Assembly (NCBI GenBank): GCA_020427635.1
Contig: JAGQOH010000029.1
Span: 1-39,065 of the forward strand
Direction of reading: 5' to 3'
Source: Phycisphaerales bacterium
GTDB lineage: Bacteria; Planctomycetota; Phycisphaerae; Phycisphaerales; UBA1924
Length of the DNA: 39,065 bases
The notes beneath the pieces are model-generated. The model was not told the origin of the DNA. It saw only the letters and a program-made list of their open reading frames with translations, and did no database searches. Positions within the stretch are counted from its first letter, which is position 1; each line of letters opens with the position of its first letter. Positions 1 to 7,795 of this stretch are shown in pieces. The translations under genes were made by a program, and so were the position numbers.

Positions 1-1
1 G

Positions 2-1873
2 GAAGCTGGCAGCGTGCCTGTGCGCACGTTGGATGCACTGCGCGGCGAAGCGAACGAAGCTGCGGCACGCGTGCGCATCGCCAGCGATCGTGCCGCCGAA
101 GCGAAGCGCGCCGTGGAGTCGGCGACCACAAAGGTCGACGAAGCCGAGCGAGCGAAGCGACAAGCCAATGGCAACGCAAAGCCCATTCAGGATGCGCAAG
201 TTGCCGCCGCCAAGGCGGCGCTCGAGCTTGCACGCCTCGAACAGGCGCGTGCCGATCGCGAGGTCAATGACGCTCAACAGGACCAACAGGTGCTGGACGC
301 CGCGGTCGAACGTGCCACGGAACGCGAACGATTCACATTGAGCGAAAAGCAGGAATTCCTGACGGCAGTTGAAAACGACGAACAGCTGATTGACTCGCAA
401 AAGGCGACCGCCGAAAGCAATCTAAACTTCGCACAAGAACGTCGCCTTGATGCCCAGCGGCGCGTCGATGCATCCCCTTCCCCGGACGAACAACTTCAAG
501 CCGAGCTGCGCGCACGCGATGCGTGGGTCAACGCCTATCGGCGAGAAACGGAAGTCTTGGCCGACGCGAAGGAACGGCTCAGCGAGATCCGCTCGCTCTG
601 GGACACACGCTTTCGCGTGCTCAATGAGAAGAAGTGGGCCAAGTCTGGTGAGGCAACCGCAGCCATCCGCCAGATTGCACAGAGCATCGACAGCGACAGC
701 AAGTTCATTGACACGCGCCTCGCCGACGTCCGGCAAATGGACGACCGCGTGCGCCGCGCCATGCCCACGGACGGCACACTTCCTTCGCGCTGGCAAGCCG
801 AAGAACAGAATGCCATTCAACACCGATTAGGCGTCCTGGAAGCAGAGCGCCGTCGCCTCAGCGCCGAAGCCGCGCTCGTCGCAAACGCCCTCGCCGACGC
901 CAAGACTGCCGAAGCGCAACGCACCTTCATCGACCATGTGCGCAGCGTGGGCCGCGCCATCGCAGGCATTTGGACCACCGAACTCTTTGCCGTCAAAGAC
1001 AGCCCGATCACCGTGGGCACGCTCGTCGTGGGGCTCATCCTGCTCTTCGCAGGCTTCTGGATCGCCCGGTTCCTCTCAGGCGTCATTGGCAAGTTCGTCC
1101 TCCGACGCATTGGCTTGAACGAAGGCGCCGCCGCCGCCTCCGAATCAATCCTCTTCTACGTCCTCTTGCTCACCATCGCTCTCTTCGCTCTCCGCCTCAT
1201 CAACGTGCCCCTTACCGTCTTCACCGTGCTCGGCGGTGCGCTCGCCATCGGCATTGGCTTTGGCTCCCAGAACCTGATGAACAACTTCATCAGTGGCCTC
1301 ATCATGCTCGCTGAGCGCCCCATCCGTGTGGGCGACCTCATCCAACTCGACGACGTCACAGGCACCGTCCAGCACATCGGCGCCCGCTCCACCCGCCTGC
1401 TCACCCCCACCAACATCGACGTCATCGTCCCCAACAGCACCTTCTTGGAATCCCGCGTCACCAACTGGACGCTCACCGAAGACAAGATCCGCACGAGCGT
1501 GAAGGTCGGCGTGGCCTACGGCTCCCCAACGCGCGACGTCATCCGCCTCATGAAAAAGGCCGCCGACGACCACGGCAAGGTGCTTGCAAAGCCGCCCCCA
1601 CTCGTCCTGTTCATCGACTTTGGCGATAACTCGCTCATGTTCGAGCTCGTCTTCTGGCTGCGCATCAAAGTGCTCATGGACCGCCGCATGATCGAAAGCG
1701 ACCTGCGCCTCCGCATCAATGAACTCTTCAAGGAAGCCGGCATCACCATCGCCTTCCCGCAACGCGACATCCACGTCGATGGCATCGGCCCACTCGATGT
1801 CCGGGTGCTCCCCGCGCAAGAAGTCGAGGGGAAGTCCGCAGCGCCGACGAATGAGACGGGGGCGAAAAGCTAA
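2..1873 (+). CDS. MscS/MscK-type mechanosensitive channel with long coiled-coil N-terminus (5' partial)
   Basis: Small-conductance mechanosensitive channel that would release solutes under hypo-osmotic stress. Counting from the GTG at 14, residues 1-310 are Ala/Glu/Arg-rich heptad-like helix. Hydrophobic segments lie near 330-353 and 376-398. The pore helix follows at about 402-432, with the Gly/Ala-rich GGALAIGIGFGSQNLMNN typical of MscS TM3. The MscS beta domain starts at RPIRVGDLIQLDDVTGTV and the alpha/beta C-terminal domain ends near FPQRDIHVD. The frame stays open upstream of the GTG to the window edge, so the true start and any signal peptide probably lie outside; MscK-like proteins carry a long periplasmic helical region. 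The stop overlaps the convergent M16 gene by 4 bp. The family is clear; the 5' end is uncertain. Confidence 0.9.
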   Translation, partial: EAGSVPVRTLDALRGEANEAAARVRIASDRAAEAKRAVESATTKVDEAERAKRQANGNAKPIQDAQVAAAKAALELARLEQARADREVNDAQQDQQVLDAAVERATERERFTLSEKQEFLTAVENDEQLIDSQKATAESNLNFAQERRLDAQRRVDASPSPDEQLQAELRARDAWVNAYRRETEVLADAKERLSEIRSLWDTRFRVLNEKKWAKSGEATAAIRQIAQSIDSDSKFIDTRLADVRQMDDRVRRAMPTDGTLPSRWQAEEQNAIQHRLGVLEAERRRLSAEAALVANALADAKTAEAQRTFIDHVRSVGRAIAGIWTTELFAVKDSPITVGTLVVGLILLFAGFWIARFLSGVIGKFVLRRIGLNEGAAAASESILFYVLLLTIALFALRLINVPLTVFTVLGGALAIGIGFGSQNLMNNFISGLIMLAERPIRVGDLIQLDDVTGTVQHIGARSTRLLTPTNIDVIVPNSTFLESRVTNWTLTEDKIRTSVKVGVAYGSPTRDVIRLMKKAADDHGKVLAKPPPLVLFIDFGDNSLMFELVFWLRIKVLMDRRMIESDLRLRINELFKEAGITIAFPQRDIHVDGIGPLDVRVLPAQEVEGKSAAPTNETGAKS

Positions 1874-3156
1874 CCCCCTAACGCCCCAGGCCCGATCGTC
1901 ACGATCGTCCGCTCGCTGAGCGATCGCCGCGCCAGATACGCGTTCAGCGCCTCCAGCTCCACACCCTCGATCGCATCGGTGATCTCATCCAAGGTCCGAG
2001 GCCGCCCAAGCTTCCACATGTCCCGCGCCAACGCCCCCGCCCGCGCCGAGGTCGACTCGCCCGCCATCACCGTTCGGCTCTTCAGCCCGATCTTCGCCCG
2101 CCGCAACTCATCCGCCGTCACGGCCCCCGCCGGCGTCGCAATCCGCTCGAGCTCCCCGCGCAGCACATCAAGCGTCTCTTGCGCCCGCTCGGGCGTCGTG
2201 CCTGAATACGCCACCGATCGCCCGAAGTCGCGGCTCGCCGTATAGCTCGCGCTCACCGAATAGCACAGGCTCCGCTTCTCCCGCACCTCGGTAAACAGCC
2301 GCCCCGACATCCCGCCCGAAAGCACCGCATGCGTCATCCGCTCGAACCAGCAATCCGGATCCTTCTCCGATGGCCCGTCCTGCGCCATTGCAATATGCAC
2401 CTGCGATGACTCCTGATTGATGTGGTGACCGCCCCGCTCAGGCGCGCCCGACACCGACACCTCACCCGCATCGCCTGACCAATCACCGAGCAACTCCTCA
2501 AGCTGCCGCACCACCGCATCGTGATCCACATCCCCCGCCAGCGCCAGAATCGAGCCCCCCGGCGCCGCACACTTCGCCCAATGCGGCGCAATGTCACCCG
2601 CCTCGATCGCCTCGAGCCCTTCAATCGTGCCCAGATCCGAACGGTTCAGCGGCGGCGCCGCATGGCGCCGCTTGAGTTCATGACCCACACGCGACTGTGG
2701 CTCATCCGCAAGCGATTCGATCGCCTGCACACACAGATCGCGCGCCGGCTCGAAATGCTTCGCCAACCACCCCGCGTCAAAGTGCGGCCGGCGCACCATG
2801 TCCACCACGAGCGGCAACGCCTCGACCAGCCGCGCACCGAGCATCGTGGCCGAGACCGTCGAGTGATAGGTCCCCGTCCCCGTGCTGCGACTCACGCCAA
2901 GTCGATCAAACGCGTCCGCCTGGGCCCGCGAATCCAAATCACCGGCGCCGCGGAGCAGCAGCTCCTCGAGCATCGCCGAGAGCCCTTGCTTGTCATCAGG
3001 ATCGCGGGCACACCCCACGGGCAAAAGCCACTGCACCCCAAGCGACGCGACCCCATCGATGCGTTCTGTCACCACCATCAGGCCATTTGCCAAGGACTGA
3101 TAACGAATCGCAGCACTTGACTGAGTCAAAGAGCGCGGGGCGGCATTGGTGGACAT
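1870..3156 (-). CDS. M16 (pitrilysin-like) peptidase homologue lacking the zinc motif
   Basis: M16B-type protein of 428 residues from the chosen ATG, the usual length for a two-domain half-clam subunit. The N-terminal half begins with the family pattern (LANGLMVVTERIDGVASLGV) and the C-terminal half keeps the conserved GGMSGRLFTEVREK and LCYSVSA segment. The zinc-binding HxxEH is not there: at residues 61-65 the sequence reads AMLEE, so both metal-binding histidines are lost while the glutamate remains. It should therefore be a non-catalytic partner of an active M16 subunit, as in heterodimeric M16 enzymes, but no active partner is in the window. The frame is open to 3246; ATG at 3165 or 3156 fits the family N-terminus better, and no strong ribosome binding site decides between them. 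Confidence 0.85.
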   Translation of the reverse strand: MSTNAAPRSLTQSSAAIRYQSLANGLMVVTERIDGVASLGVQWLLPVGCARDPDDKQGLSAMLEELLLRGAGDLDSRAQADAFDRLGVSRSTGTGTYHSTVSATMLGARLVEALPLVVDMVRRPHFDAGWLAKHFEPARDLCVQAIESLADEPQSRVGHELKRRHAAPPLNRSDLGTIEGLEAIEAGDIAPHWAKCAAPGGSILALAGDVDHDAVVRQLEELLGDWSGDAGEVSVSGAPERGGHHINQESSQVHIAMAQDGPSEKDPDCWFERMTHAVLSGGMSGRLFTEVREKRSLCYSVSASYTASRDFGRSVAYSGTTPERAQETLDVLRGELERIATPAGAVTADELRRAKIGLKSRTVMAGESTSARAGALARDMWKLGRPRTLDEITDAIEGVELEALNAYLARRSLSERTIVTIGPGALGG

Positions 3157-3350
3157 CGCGTGCATCGCAACGCCCAGTGTACGAACCGAGCCGTTGGTCC
3201 GGCGAAGGGCGGCGTCGCGGGCGGCACAACCGGCGCAGATCAACACCCCAAACCGCTACGCAGGGCCCCCGAACCGGTGTGGAGCCCCAATCGAGCCGTT
3301 CTATACAGAAGCAGTCTGCGCGTTCTGGCGTTGGCCCGGGGGGCTCCTTG

Positions 3351-3863
3351 ATGCGGTTGGTGATGTTGCTCATGGCGACCGTAATGCTTGCGGGTGCTGC
3401 CGCGGCGTACTTCTGGCATGAGGCCGAAGCCAAGAGCGCAGAGGCTGAATACCAAGCCGCCCAAGCCGGCCTCGAGCAAATGATCCAGCAGGTCAAGTAC
3501 AGAGCTGCCCTGGGCGAAGGCGATGTCAATGGCCGCGGCTGGCCACTCACCATCGACAAGAACTGGTTCAACGGCACCCCGCCGCGCAACACCCTGCTGA
3601 GCGGTCGACATCCTTGGGTGCAAATCGCCGGCCCCGCCGAGTATGACCTCGATCACCCACCCGCACGCGTCGCACTCGACGAGAACAGCCCGGAGGGCGC
3701 AGGCTTCTGGTACAACCCGGGCAAGGGCATCGTGCGGGCGCGCGTCGGCCCAATGATGTCCGACAAACGCGCAATCGACCTCTACAACCGTCTCAACGGC
3801 ACCTCCGTCGACCGCCTCTTCGCCCCAGTCCCTCACCCCGTCGTGAGCGAGGGCGACGAGTAG
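3351..3863 (+). CDS. pilin-like single-pass membrane protein of unknown function
   Basis: A 170-residue protein. One N-terminal hydrophobic helix (about residues 2-20) runs straight into an amphipathic helix (AEYQAAQAGLEQMIQQVKY). A globular part rich in Trp, Pro and Gly follows (GRGWPLTIDKNWFNG, GRHPWVQIAGPAEYD). This outline resembles pseudopilins of type II secretion, but no prepilin peptidase site (Gly before Phe/Met with Glu at +5) is visible, so the resemblance is only structural. The frame is open from 2697, but the upstream part is antisense to the M16 gene and reads as a shadow. A TATACA hexamer at 3302-3307 could be the -10 of its promoter. Function unknown. Confidence 0.75.
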   Translation: MRLVMLLMATVMLAGAAAAYFWHEAEAKSAEAEYQAAQAGLEQMIQQVKYRAALGEGDVNGRGWPLTIDKNWFNGTPPRNTLLSGRHPWVQIAGPAEYDLDHPPARVALDENSPEGAGFWYNPGKGIVRARVGPMMSDKRAIDLYNRLNGTSVDRLFAPVPHPVVSEGDE

Positions 3864-3914
3864 CCCCCGACCCTTACCAAAGACGCGCAAGCTTCGCGCG
3901 AATCGCTCAAGCAT

Positions 3915-3943
3915 TTGACGTGGCGCAACCGATAGCGTAAGAG
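3915..3943 (+). promoter_or_regulatory. possible sigma-70 promoter of the H1-like gene
   Basis: TTGACG at 3915-3920 matches five of six -35 bases. A weak TAAGAG follows 17 nt later at 3938-3943. It would give a leader of about 85 nt to the ATG at 4035. The -10 match is poor, so this is tentative. Confidence 0.3.
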
Positions 3944-4017
3944 TTTCCGTACGGCGTTGCCGCTCGTGGTGCTGCGCGCAACGCCGGGGACGGACACCTC
4001 CAGGCTCCGAAACCTTT

Positions 4018-4026
4018 AGAGGAGGT
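4018..4026 (+). promoter_or_regulatory. strong Shine-Dalgarno of the H1-like gene
   Basis: AGAGGAGGT at 4018-4026 is a near-perfect anti-16S match placed 8 nt before the ATG at 4035. Most genes in this window have weak or no recognisable ribosome binding sites, so this suggests unusually strong translation of the small basic protein. Confidence 0.75.
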
Positions 4027-4034
4027 TCATTGCC

Positions 4035-4331
4035 ATGGCAAAGCGTAGAGCGAAGAAGCGCGCGACCAAGAAGCGCGCAACAAAGAAGCGTCGCACAAAG
4101 AAGCGCGCAACAAAGAAGCGTGCAACCAAGAAGCGCGCGACCAAGAAGCGCGCAACCAAGCGTCGCACCAAGAAGCGTGCAACCAAGAAGCGCGCCACCA
4201 AGAAGCGCGCAACCAAGAAGCGCCGCACCAAGAAGCGCGGCTCGAAGAAGGCTGCTGCGAAGAAGACGACAAAGAAGCGTCGTCGTCGTCGCAAGAAGAA
4301 GGTCGCCGGTTTCGGCGAGCCCATGATGTAA
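4035..4331 (+). CDS. histone H1-like lysine/arginine-rich pentapeptide-repeat protein
   Basis: A 98-residue, extremely basic protein made almost only of Lys, Arg, Ala and Thr. Residues 7-70 are thirteen tandem units of the type KKRAT or KKRRT; one unit at 42-45 is shortened to four residues (KRRT). An RRRRRKKK run and a short non-basic tail (VAGFGEPMM) follow. Such proteins resemble the C-terminal tail of histone H1 and the bacterial Hc1/Hc2 or HupB-tail families, so it probably binds DNA or RNA without sequence preference and compacts the nucleoid. The strong Shine-Dalgarno and a dedicated downstream terminator suggest a highly expressed single-gene unit. The reverse-strand frame across it reads as Leu/Ala/Gly repeats and is a shadow of the same DNA repeat. 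Confidence 0.85.
   Translation: MAKRRAKKRATKKRATKKRRTKKRATKKRATKKRATKKRATKRRTKKRATKKRATKKRATKKRRTKKRGSKKAAAKKTTKKRRRRRKKKVAGFGEPMM
4053..4244 (+). repeat. 15-bp coding tandem repeat (KKRAT units)
   Basis: Thirteen near-identical units of about 15 bp (aagaagcgcgcaacc-like) encode residues 7-70 of the H1-like protein; one unit is 12 bp. The third codon varies among CGC and CGT and the fourth among GCA, GCG, GCC and CGC, so the array is diverged. Slippage could change the unit number between strains. Confidence 0.85.
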
Positions 4332-4410
4332 ACACAACCCGCCGGGGCCCCTGTTGGACCCTGGGCGGTGGGCGGCTCGTTGTCGCCCGACCAAGCACCA
4401 CAAAACACGC

Positions 4411-4448
4411 GGGGGAATCGGACTTTCCGGTTCCCTCGCTGTTTTTTT
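4411..4448 (+). terminator. intrinsic terminator after the H1-like gene
   Basis: GGGGGAATCG (4411-4420) pairs with CGGTTCCCTC (4428-4437) across a 7-nt loop, with two G-U wobbles. Three bases later comes GTTTTTTT, ending at 4448. This is a classical rho-independent terminator about 80 nt downstream of the H1-like stop codon, separating that gene from the ferredoxin gene. Confidence 0.8.
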
Positions 4449-4458
4449 GCGCCGCTCT

Positions 4459-4486
4459 TTGCAGCCGACCGCCCGTGGTCTACACT
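4459..4486 (+). promoter_or_regulatory. probable promoter of the ferredoxin gene
   Basis: TTGCAG at 4459-4464 and TACACT at 4481-4486 are separated by 16 nt, just downstream of the intrinsic terminator. Transcription would start near 4493 and give a leader of about 45 nt to the ferredoxin ATG. Confidence 0.5.
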
Positions 4487-4537
4487 CCTCCCCCATCGGG
4501 AGCCCACGCGGCGCGCACGCAAGGACCAACAACAACA

Positions 4538-4801
4538 ATGACACACATCATCGCAGAACCTTGCCTTGGCACGAAAGACACCGCGTGCGTCGAAGTCTGC
4601 CCCGTCGATTGCATTCATCCCACCAAAGACGACCCCGACTTCGGAACCGCCGAACAGCTCTATATCGATCCCGACACATGCATCGATTGCGGACTCTGTG
4701 TCGACGAGTGCCCAGTGCAAGCCATCTTCCCCGAAGAAGATCTACCCGCTGAGTGGAACAAATACATCGAGCTCAACACGAGCTACTTCCAAAACAAGTA
4801 A
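4538..4801 (+). CDS. 7Fe ([3Fe-4S][4Fe-4S]) ferredoxin
   Basis: Small soluble electron carrier of 87 residues. Cysteines lie at 9, 17, 21 and 25, then CIDCGLCVDEC at 48-58. The C-x7-C-x3-CP arrangement of the first set, against CxxCxxCxxxC in the second, is the Thermus/Azotobacter 7Fe pattern: C9, C17 and C58 would hold the [3Fe-4S] cluster, and C21, C48, C51 and C54 the [4Fe-4S] cluster. The N-terminus (MTHIIAEPC) and C-terminal PEEDLPAEW stretch also match that family. The chosen ATG is preferred over one 63 nt upstream, which would add a Pro/Thr-rich leader overlapping the proposed promoter. The redox partner is not in the window. Confidence 0.92.
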   Translation: MTHIIAEPCLGTKDTACVEVCPVDCIHPTKDDPDFGTAEQLYIDPDTCIDCGLCVDECPVQAIFPEEDLPAEWNKYIELNTSYFQNK

Positions 4802-4812
4802 GCGCGCACGTT

Positions 4813-5919
4813 GTGAACAACGATGTACCGCGACCACGACGCGTTCTGATTGTCTTGCCCAACTGGGTGGGCGACGCCGTCATGGCCACACCCGCACTCC
4901 GCCTCATCCGCGCCGCCCTCCCCGGCGCCTACATCGCAGGCCTCTGCAAACCCGCCGTCCAAGAAATTCTTTCGGACCTCGATGCCCTCGATGAATTACT
5001 CCCCCTTCGAGCCGCTGGCGTCATGGGCACCAAGCGAGCCGCGCAACATTTGCGCCCACTTCGCTTCGACACCGCCCTCCTCCTCACCAATTCCTTCTCC
5101 ACCGGGCTCATCACCCGCATCGCAGGCATCCCGCGCCGCATCGGATTCGATCGCGATGGCAGAGGCATGCTCCTCACCCATCGACTGCGCCCCAAACGCC
5201 GCCGTGACACACCGCCCTACAGCACCTCAACAACGAACCCCGCTGCCTGGGCCCCCGTTCCCGCAGTCGACTACTACCTCGAACTCGCCCAGGCCCTCAC
5301 CGCCGTCACGCCAACCCACGCCCCGGCTCTCGAACTCGCAATCACCACCGCCGACCGCGAACGCGCCGAGGCCGTCATGCAAAGCGCCGCCATCACGCCG
5401 CAGCACATCGCCCGGGGCCTCGCCATCCTCAACCCCGGTGGCAATGACCCCGCCAAACGCTGGCCCGCTGAGCGCTTCGCGCATCTCGCCGACCACCTCG
5501 CCGCCCCCCACAGCCTGACCATCCTCATCAACGGCGCGCCCAACGAAGCGGACCTCGTCCACGATTTGGCCGCCCGAACCAACCAAGCCCGGTGCATCTG
5601 CCTCCCCGATCATGGCATCACGCTCGGCGCACTCAAAGCCATCGTCGCGCAGTGCGAACTCATGGTCACCAACGACACGGGGCCGCGACACATCGCCGCC
5701 GCATTCAACGTCCCCACTGTCTCGCTCTTTGGCCCCACCGATCACCGCTGGACCACCATCCCGTGTGCGAAAGAAGTCATCGTCCTCGCCGACCCCACAC
5801 TCCCCGCGTGCGAAGTCGCCAACGACCACCCCGAACGCTGCGCCATCGAGCACATCGACCTACCCCGCGTCGTCGAGGCCTGCGACCAACTGCTCAACGC
5901 ACGGGCGCAACAGGATTGA
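4813..5919 (+). CDS. waaF: glycosyltransferase family 9, ADP-heptose:LPS heptosyltransferase II-like
   Basis: Predicted to transfer ADP-activated heptose to the LPS inner core on the cytoplasmic face. The N-terminal acceptor domain opens with VLIVLPNWVGDAVMATPALR, the GT9 signature GD-x-x-x-x-TP-x-L. The nucleotide-sugar domain shows LNPGGNDPAKRWPAERFA and, near residue 295, NDTGPRHIAAAFNVPTVSLFGPT, the classic WaaF/WaaC donor-binding stretch. GTG at 4813 gives 368 residues and begins just before the first strand; an ATG at 4753 would overlap the ferredoxin gene by 49 bp. The 3' end overlaps the convergent kinase gene by 26 bp. Family certain; assignment to WaaF over other GT9 members is probable. 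Confidence 0.85.
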   Translation: MNNDVPRPRRVLIVLPNWVGDAVMATPALRLIRAALPGAYIAGLCKPAVQEILSDLDALDELLPLRAAGVMGTKRAAQHLRPLRFDTALLLTNSFSTGLITRIAGIPRRIGFDRDGRGMLLTHRLRPKRRRDTPPYSTSTTNPAAWAPVPAVDYYLELAQALTAVTPTHAPALELAITTADRERAEAVMQSAAITPQHIARGLAILNPGGNDPAKRWPAERFAHLADHLAAPHSLTILINGAPNEADLVHDLAARTNQARCICLPDHGITLGALKAIVAQCELMVTNDTGPRHIAAAFNVPTVSLFGPTDHRWTTIPCAKEVIVLADPTLPACEVANDHPERCAIEHIDLPRVVEACDQLLNARAQQD

Positions 5920-6646
5920 CCTTGGGCGTCGGGTCCCCATGCCGTGCAATCACCTGCGCAATCGCCCGCCATGCTGTCTTCGTGTGCCTTGGCTCCGCTG
6001 CCTTGATTGCACGAAACAACAGCGCCCGCCTCGGCAGCGCCCCGATCCCAATCAACTCGATTGCTGTCTTGGCCAGCATCAAATCAACCGCCGTCAGCCC
6101 GGCGCGAATCCCCACCGTGTCGATCAACACGACGACACAGGCGTCACTGCCCAGACCTCGCACGACGAGATTCGACGCCTTGTGATCGCGATTGAACAAG
6201 CCCGCCTTCGCAATCGCCGCCACCTGCCCACCGATCGCGCCCGCAATGGCATGTTCCTCGCGCAAGCTCACCCCACCGCGGACAGCAAGCTCCGCCACCG
6301 TCGGCCCATCCACCCAATCAAGCACCAGCGTCTCGGTGCCCCCCGCGCGAAACAGCACTCGGCACTTCGCGGTCGCGATCCCCGCACGCCCAAGCAGTGC
6401 ACTCCCCCGCCATTGCCGCGCAAGCCGCGACCGCCCCAACATGCTCTGCACGCGCCGCCTGAACCCACGCAGCGCCATGCACTTCACCACAATCGCCCGC
6501 CCGCGCTCGTCGGCGCCGCGATACACCACCGTGTCGCCATCACGCTTCAGGACACTCGCCCCACCGCGCCAGTCGTGCCGAGCAACAAGCTTCGCGAGCG
6601 CTCGCCCCTCCTCTTCGCCAGATTGCAGCAAGACACGGATGCCCAT
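5894..6646 (-). CDS. lipopolysaccharide kinase-like protein (WaaP/InaA family)
   Basis: A 250-residue protein of eukaryotic-like kinase fold, probably phosphorylating an LPS core sugar. K55 in AIVVKCMALR is the ATP-binding lysine. The catalytic loop is FNRDHKASNLVV (151-162) with D154 and N159, and the metal-binding Asp is D176 in LIDTVGIR, where WaaP-like enzymes have IDxxxxR. The usual H of HRD is N152 here. The ATG at 6646 was chosen because the 53 residues upstream in frame read as antisense to the GT2 gene. It is divergent from the GT2 gene (54-bp gap) and convergent with the GT9 gene, so all three LPS-type genes sit together but are not one transcript. Confidence 0.8.
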   Translation of the reverse strand: MGIRVLLQSGEEEGRALAKLVARHDWRGGASVLKRDGDTVVYRGADERGRAIVVKCMALRGFRRRVQSMLGRSRLARQWRGSALLGRAGIATAKCRVLFRAGGTETLVLDWVDGPTVAELAVRGGVSLREEHAIAGAIGGQVAAIAKAGLFNRDHKASNLVVRGLGSDACVVVLIDTVGIRAGLTAVDLMLAKTAIELIGIGALPRRALLFRAIKAAEPRHTKTAWRAIAQVIARHGDPTPKVNPVAPVR

Positions 6647-6700
6647 GGCGCTCTTATAGAGCCGCCCGCCCGTCCACGCCCGCGGGTAGGCTTGCGCGCC

Positions 6701-7510
6701 ATGAGCGACGCCCCGATCGCCAATCTCAGCATCTCGATCGTCTGTTTCAACAGCGCCCGCACCATGCCGGCCCTCGTCGACTCCATCCGAGGCCTCGCTG
6801 GGCAAGTCATCGCCGTCGATTCAGGGTCAACCGACACCACAGTCGCAACCCTCGAAGCCGCCGGCGCCACCGTCATCCACCAGCCCTGGCTTGGCTACGT
6901 TAAACAGAAACAGTTCGCGCTCGATCAGTGCTCGGGCGATTGGATCCTGCACCTGGACGCCGACGAACCGGTCTCACCACAACTCGCCGCCAGCATCCGT
7001 TCCGCCATCGCCAAGAACGACCCCGCCATTGGCGGCTACGAAGTCAATCGCAAAGTAATCTACGCCGGCAAAGTTCTCGAACACGCCTGGCAGCCCGAAT
7101 GGCGCCTGCGCCTCGTCCGCAAAGGCGCCGCGAACTGGGCCGGCTTCGATCCACACGACAAACTGGAACTCATCGACCCCACGCGCCATCGCGTCGAGCG
7201 CCTCCGCGGCACACTCCTGCACGACACCATGCCAAGCATGGGCGAGTTCCTTCAACGCCAAGCAAAGCACGCCGCCACCGCTGCCGAAAGCCTTGCAAAA
7301 ACAGGCAAAACAACATCGCCCATGAAGCTCATCACTTCACCGACAGGCGCGCTGTTCAAGCAACTCATCCTGCGCAGCGCGTGGCGCGATGGATGGCGCG
7401 GCTGGGCCGCCGCAGGCGCATCATCCGCCGCAGCGATGATGAAACATCTCGCCTTGCTCGAACGCACACGTTGTCAGGAAATGAATAGTGGCAGTGACCC
7501 CGACGCCTAG
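6701..7510 (+). CDS. glycosyltransferase family 2, WaaE/KdtX-like LPS core glycosyltransferase
   Basis: A 269-residue GT-A enzyme predicted to add a hexose to the LPS inner core. The N-terminal strand ISIVCFNSAR is followed by VIAVDSGSTDTT and the DxD metal motif in WILHLDADEP (86-88). GYVKQKQFALDQCSGD is very typical of the WaaE branch, and the C-terminal amphipathic region (FKQLILRSAWRDGWRG) suggests membrane association. The frame is open from 5612, but everything before the ATG at 6701 is antisense to the kinase gene. The gene ends 6 bp from the convergent flgM-like gene. Donor and acceptor cannot be told from sequence. Confidence 0.88.
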   Translation: MSDAPIANLSISIVCFNSARTMPALVDSIRGLAGQVIAVDSGSTDTTVATLEAAGATVIHQPWLGYVKQKQFALDQCSGDWILHLDADEPVSPQLAASIRSAIAKNDPAIGGYEVNRKVIYAGKVLEHAWQPEWRLRLVRKGAANWAGFDPHDKLELIDPTRHRVERLRGTLLHDTMPSMGEFLQRQAKHAATAAESLAKTGKTTSPMKLITSPTGALFKQLILRSAWRDGWRGWAAAGASSAAAMMKHLALLERTRCQEMNSGSDPDA

Positions 7511-7516
7511 CTGAAA

Positions 7517-7795
7517 TCAGCGCAGGTCTTCGAGTAGCCCGCTGATCGCGCCGTCCAGCCGATCGTCCGTCAGATAGGTCCCCGCCGCGATCTCCGCACG
7601 CACACGAGCAATCGCAGCAGCGCGACTCGAATCGAGAGCGCCCGCTGACAACTCAACACTGTCATTGGTCCGGGTCGGCGTCGCTTCACTGGCGGGCCTG
7701 GTCGCTCGATCAGCATCCGGGCGCGACGTCGCGCGATTCAGACCCACCGTTTGGGCCGCTTGAAGACTTCCATTGAGTGCGTCGACATTGTGCAT
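7517..7795 (-). CDS. flgM: FlgM-like anti-sigma-28 factor
   Basis: A 92-residue protein. The C-terminal helix pair SSRAAAIARVRAEIAAGTY with LTDDRLDGAISGLL (about 56-90) matches the sigma-binding end of FlgM (family pattern R-x-x-K/R-V-x-x-I-x-x-G-x-Y). The N-terminal half is Thr/Asn/Asp-rich and disordered, as in FlgM. FlgM holds sigma-28 inactive until the hook-basal body is complete and is then exported. No other flagellar gene is nearby, so it is an orphan here. The frame is open far upstream, with a possible ATG at 8013, but that part is low-complexity and mostly antisense to other genes. The 276 bp from 7796 to 8071 hold no convincing gene. Confidence 0.72.
   Translation of the reverse strand: MHNVDALNGSLQAAQTVGLNRATSRPDADRATRPASEATPTRTNDSVELSAGALDSSRAAAIARVRAEIAAGTYLTDDRLDGAISGLLEDLR

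Noticed and set aside
1145..1819. 224-residue reverse acidic frame opposite the MscS gene
   Set aside because: The forward frame encodes the conserved MscS pore and beta domain; the reverse frame has no recognisable domain.
3240..4544. Long reverse-strand open frame of 434 residues with LLGAALLGCALLG-type repeats
   Set aside because: It is the antisense of the KKRAT repeat gene and crosses the terminator, the promoter and part of the pilin-like gene. The hydrophobic repeat is a direct consequence of the 15-bp DNA repeat.
7510..7521. Inverted repeat GCTGAAATCAGC between convergent genes
   Set aside because: Five-bp arms with a 2-nt loop cannot form a stable hairpin and there is no T-tract.
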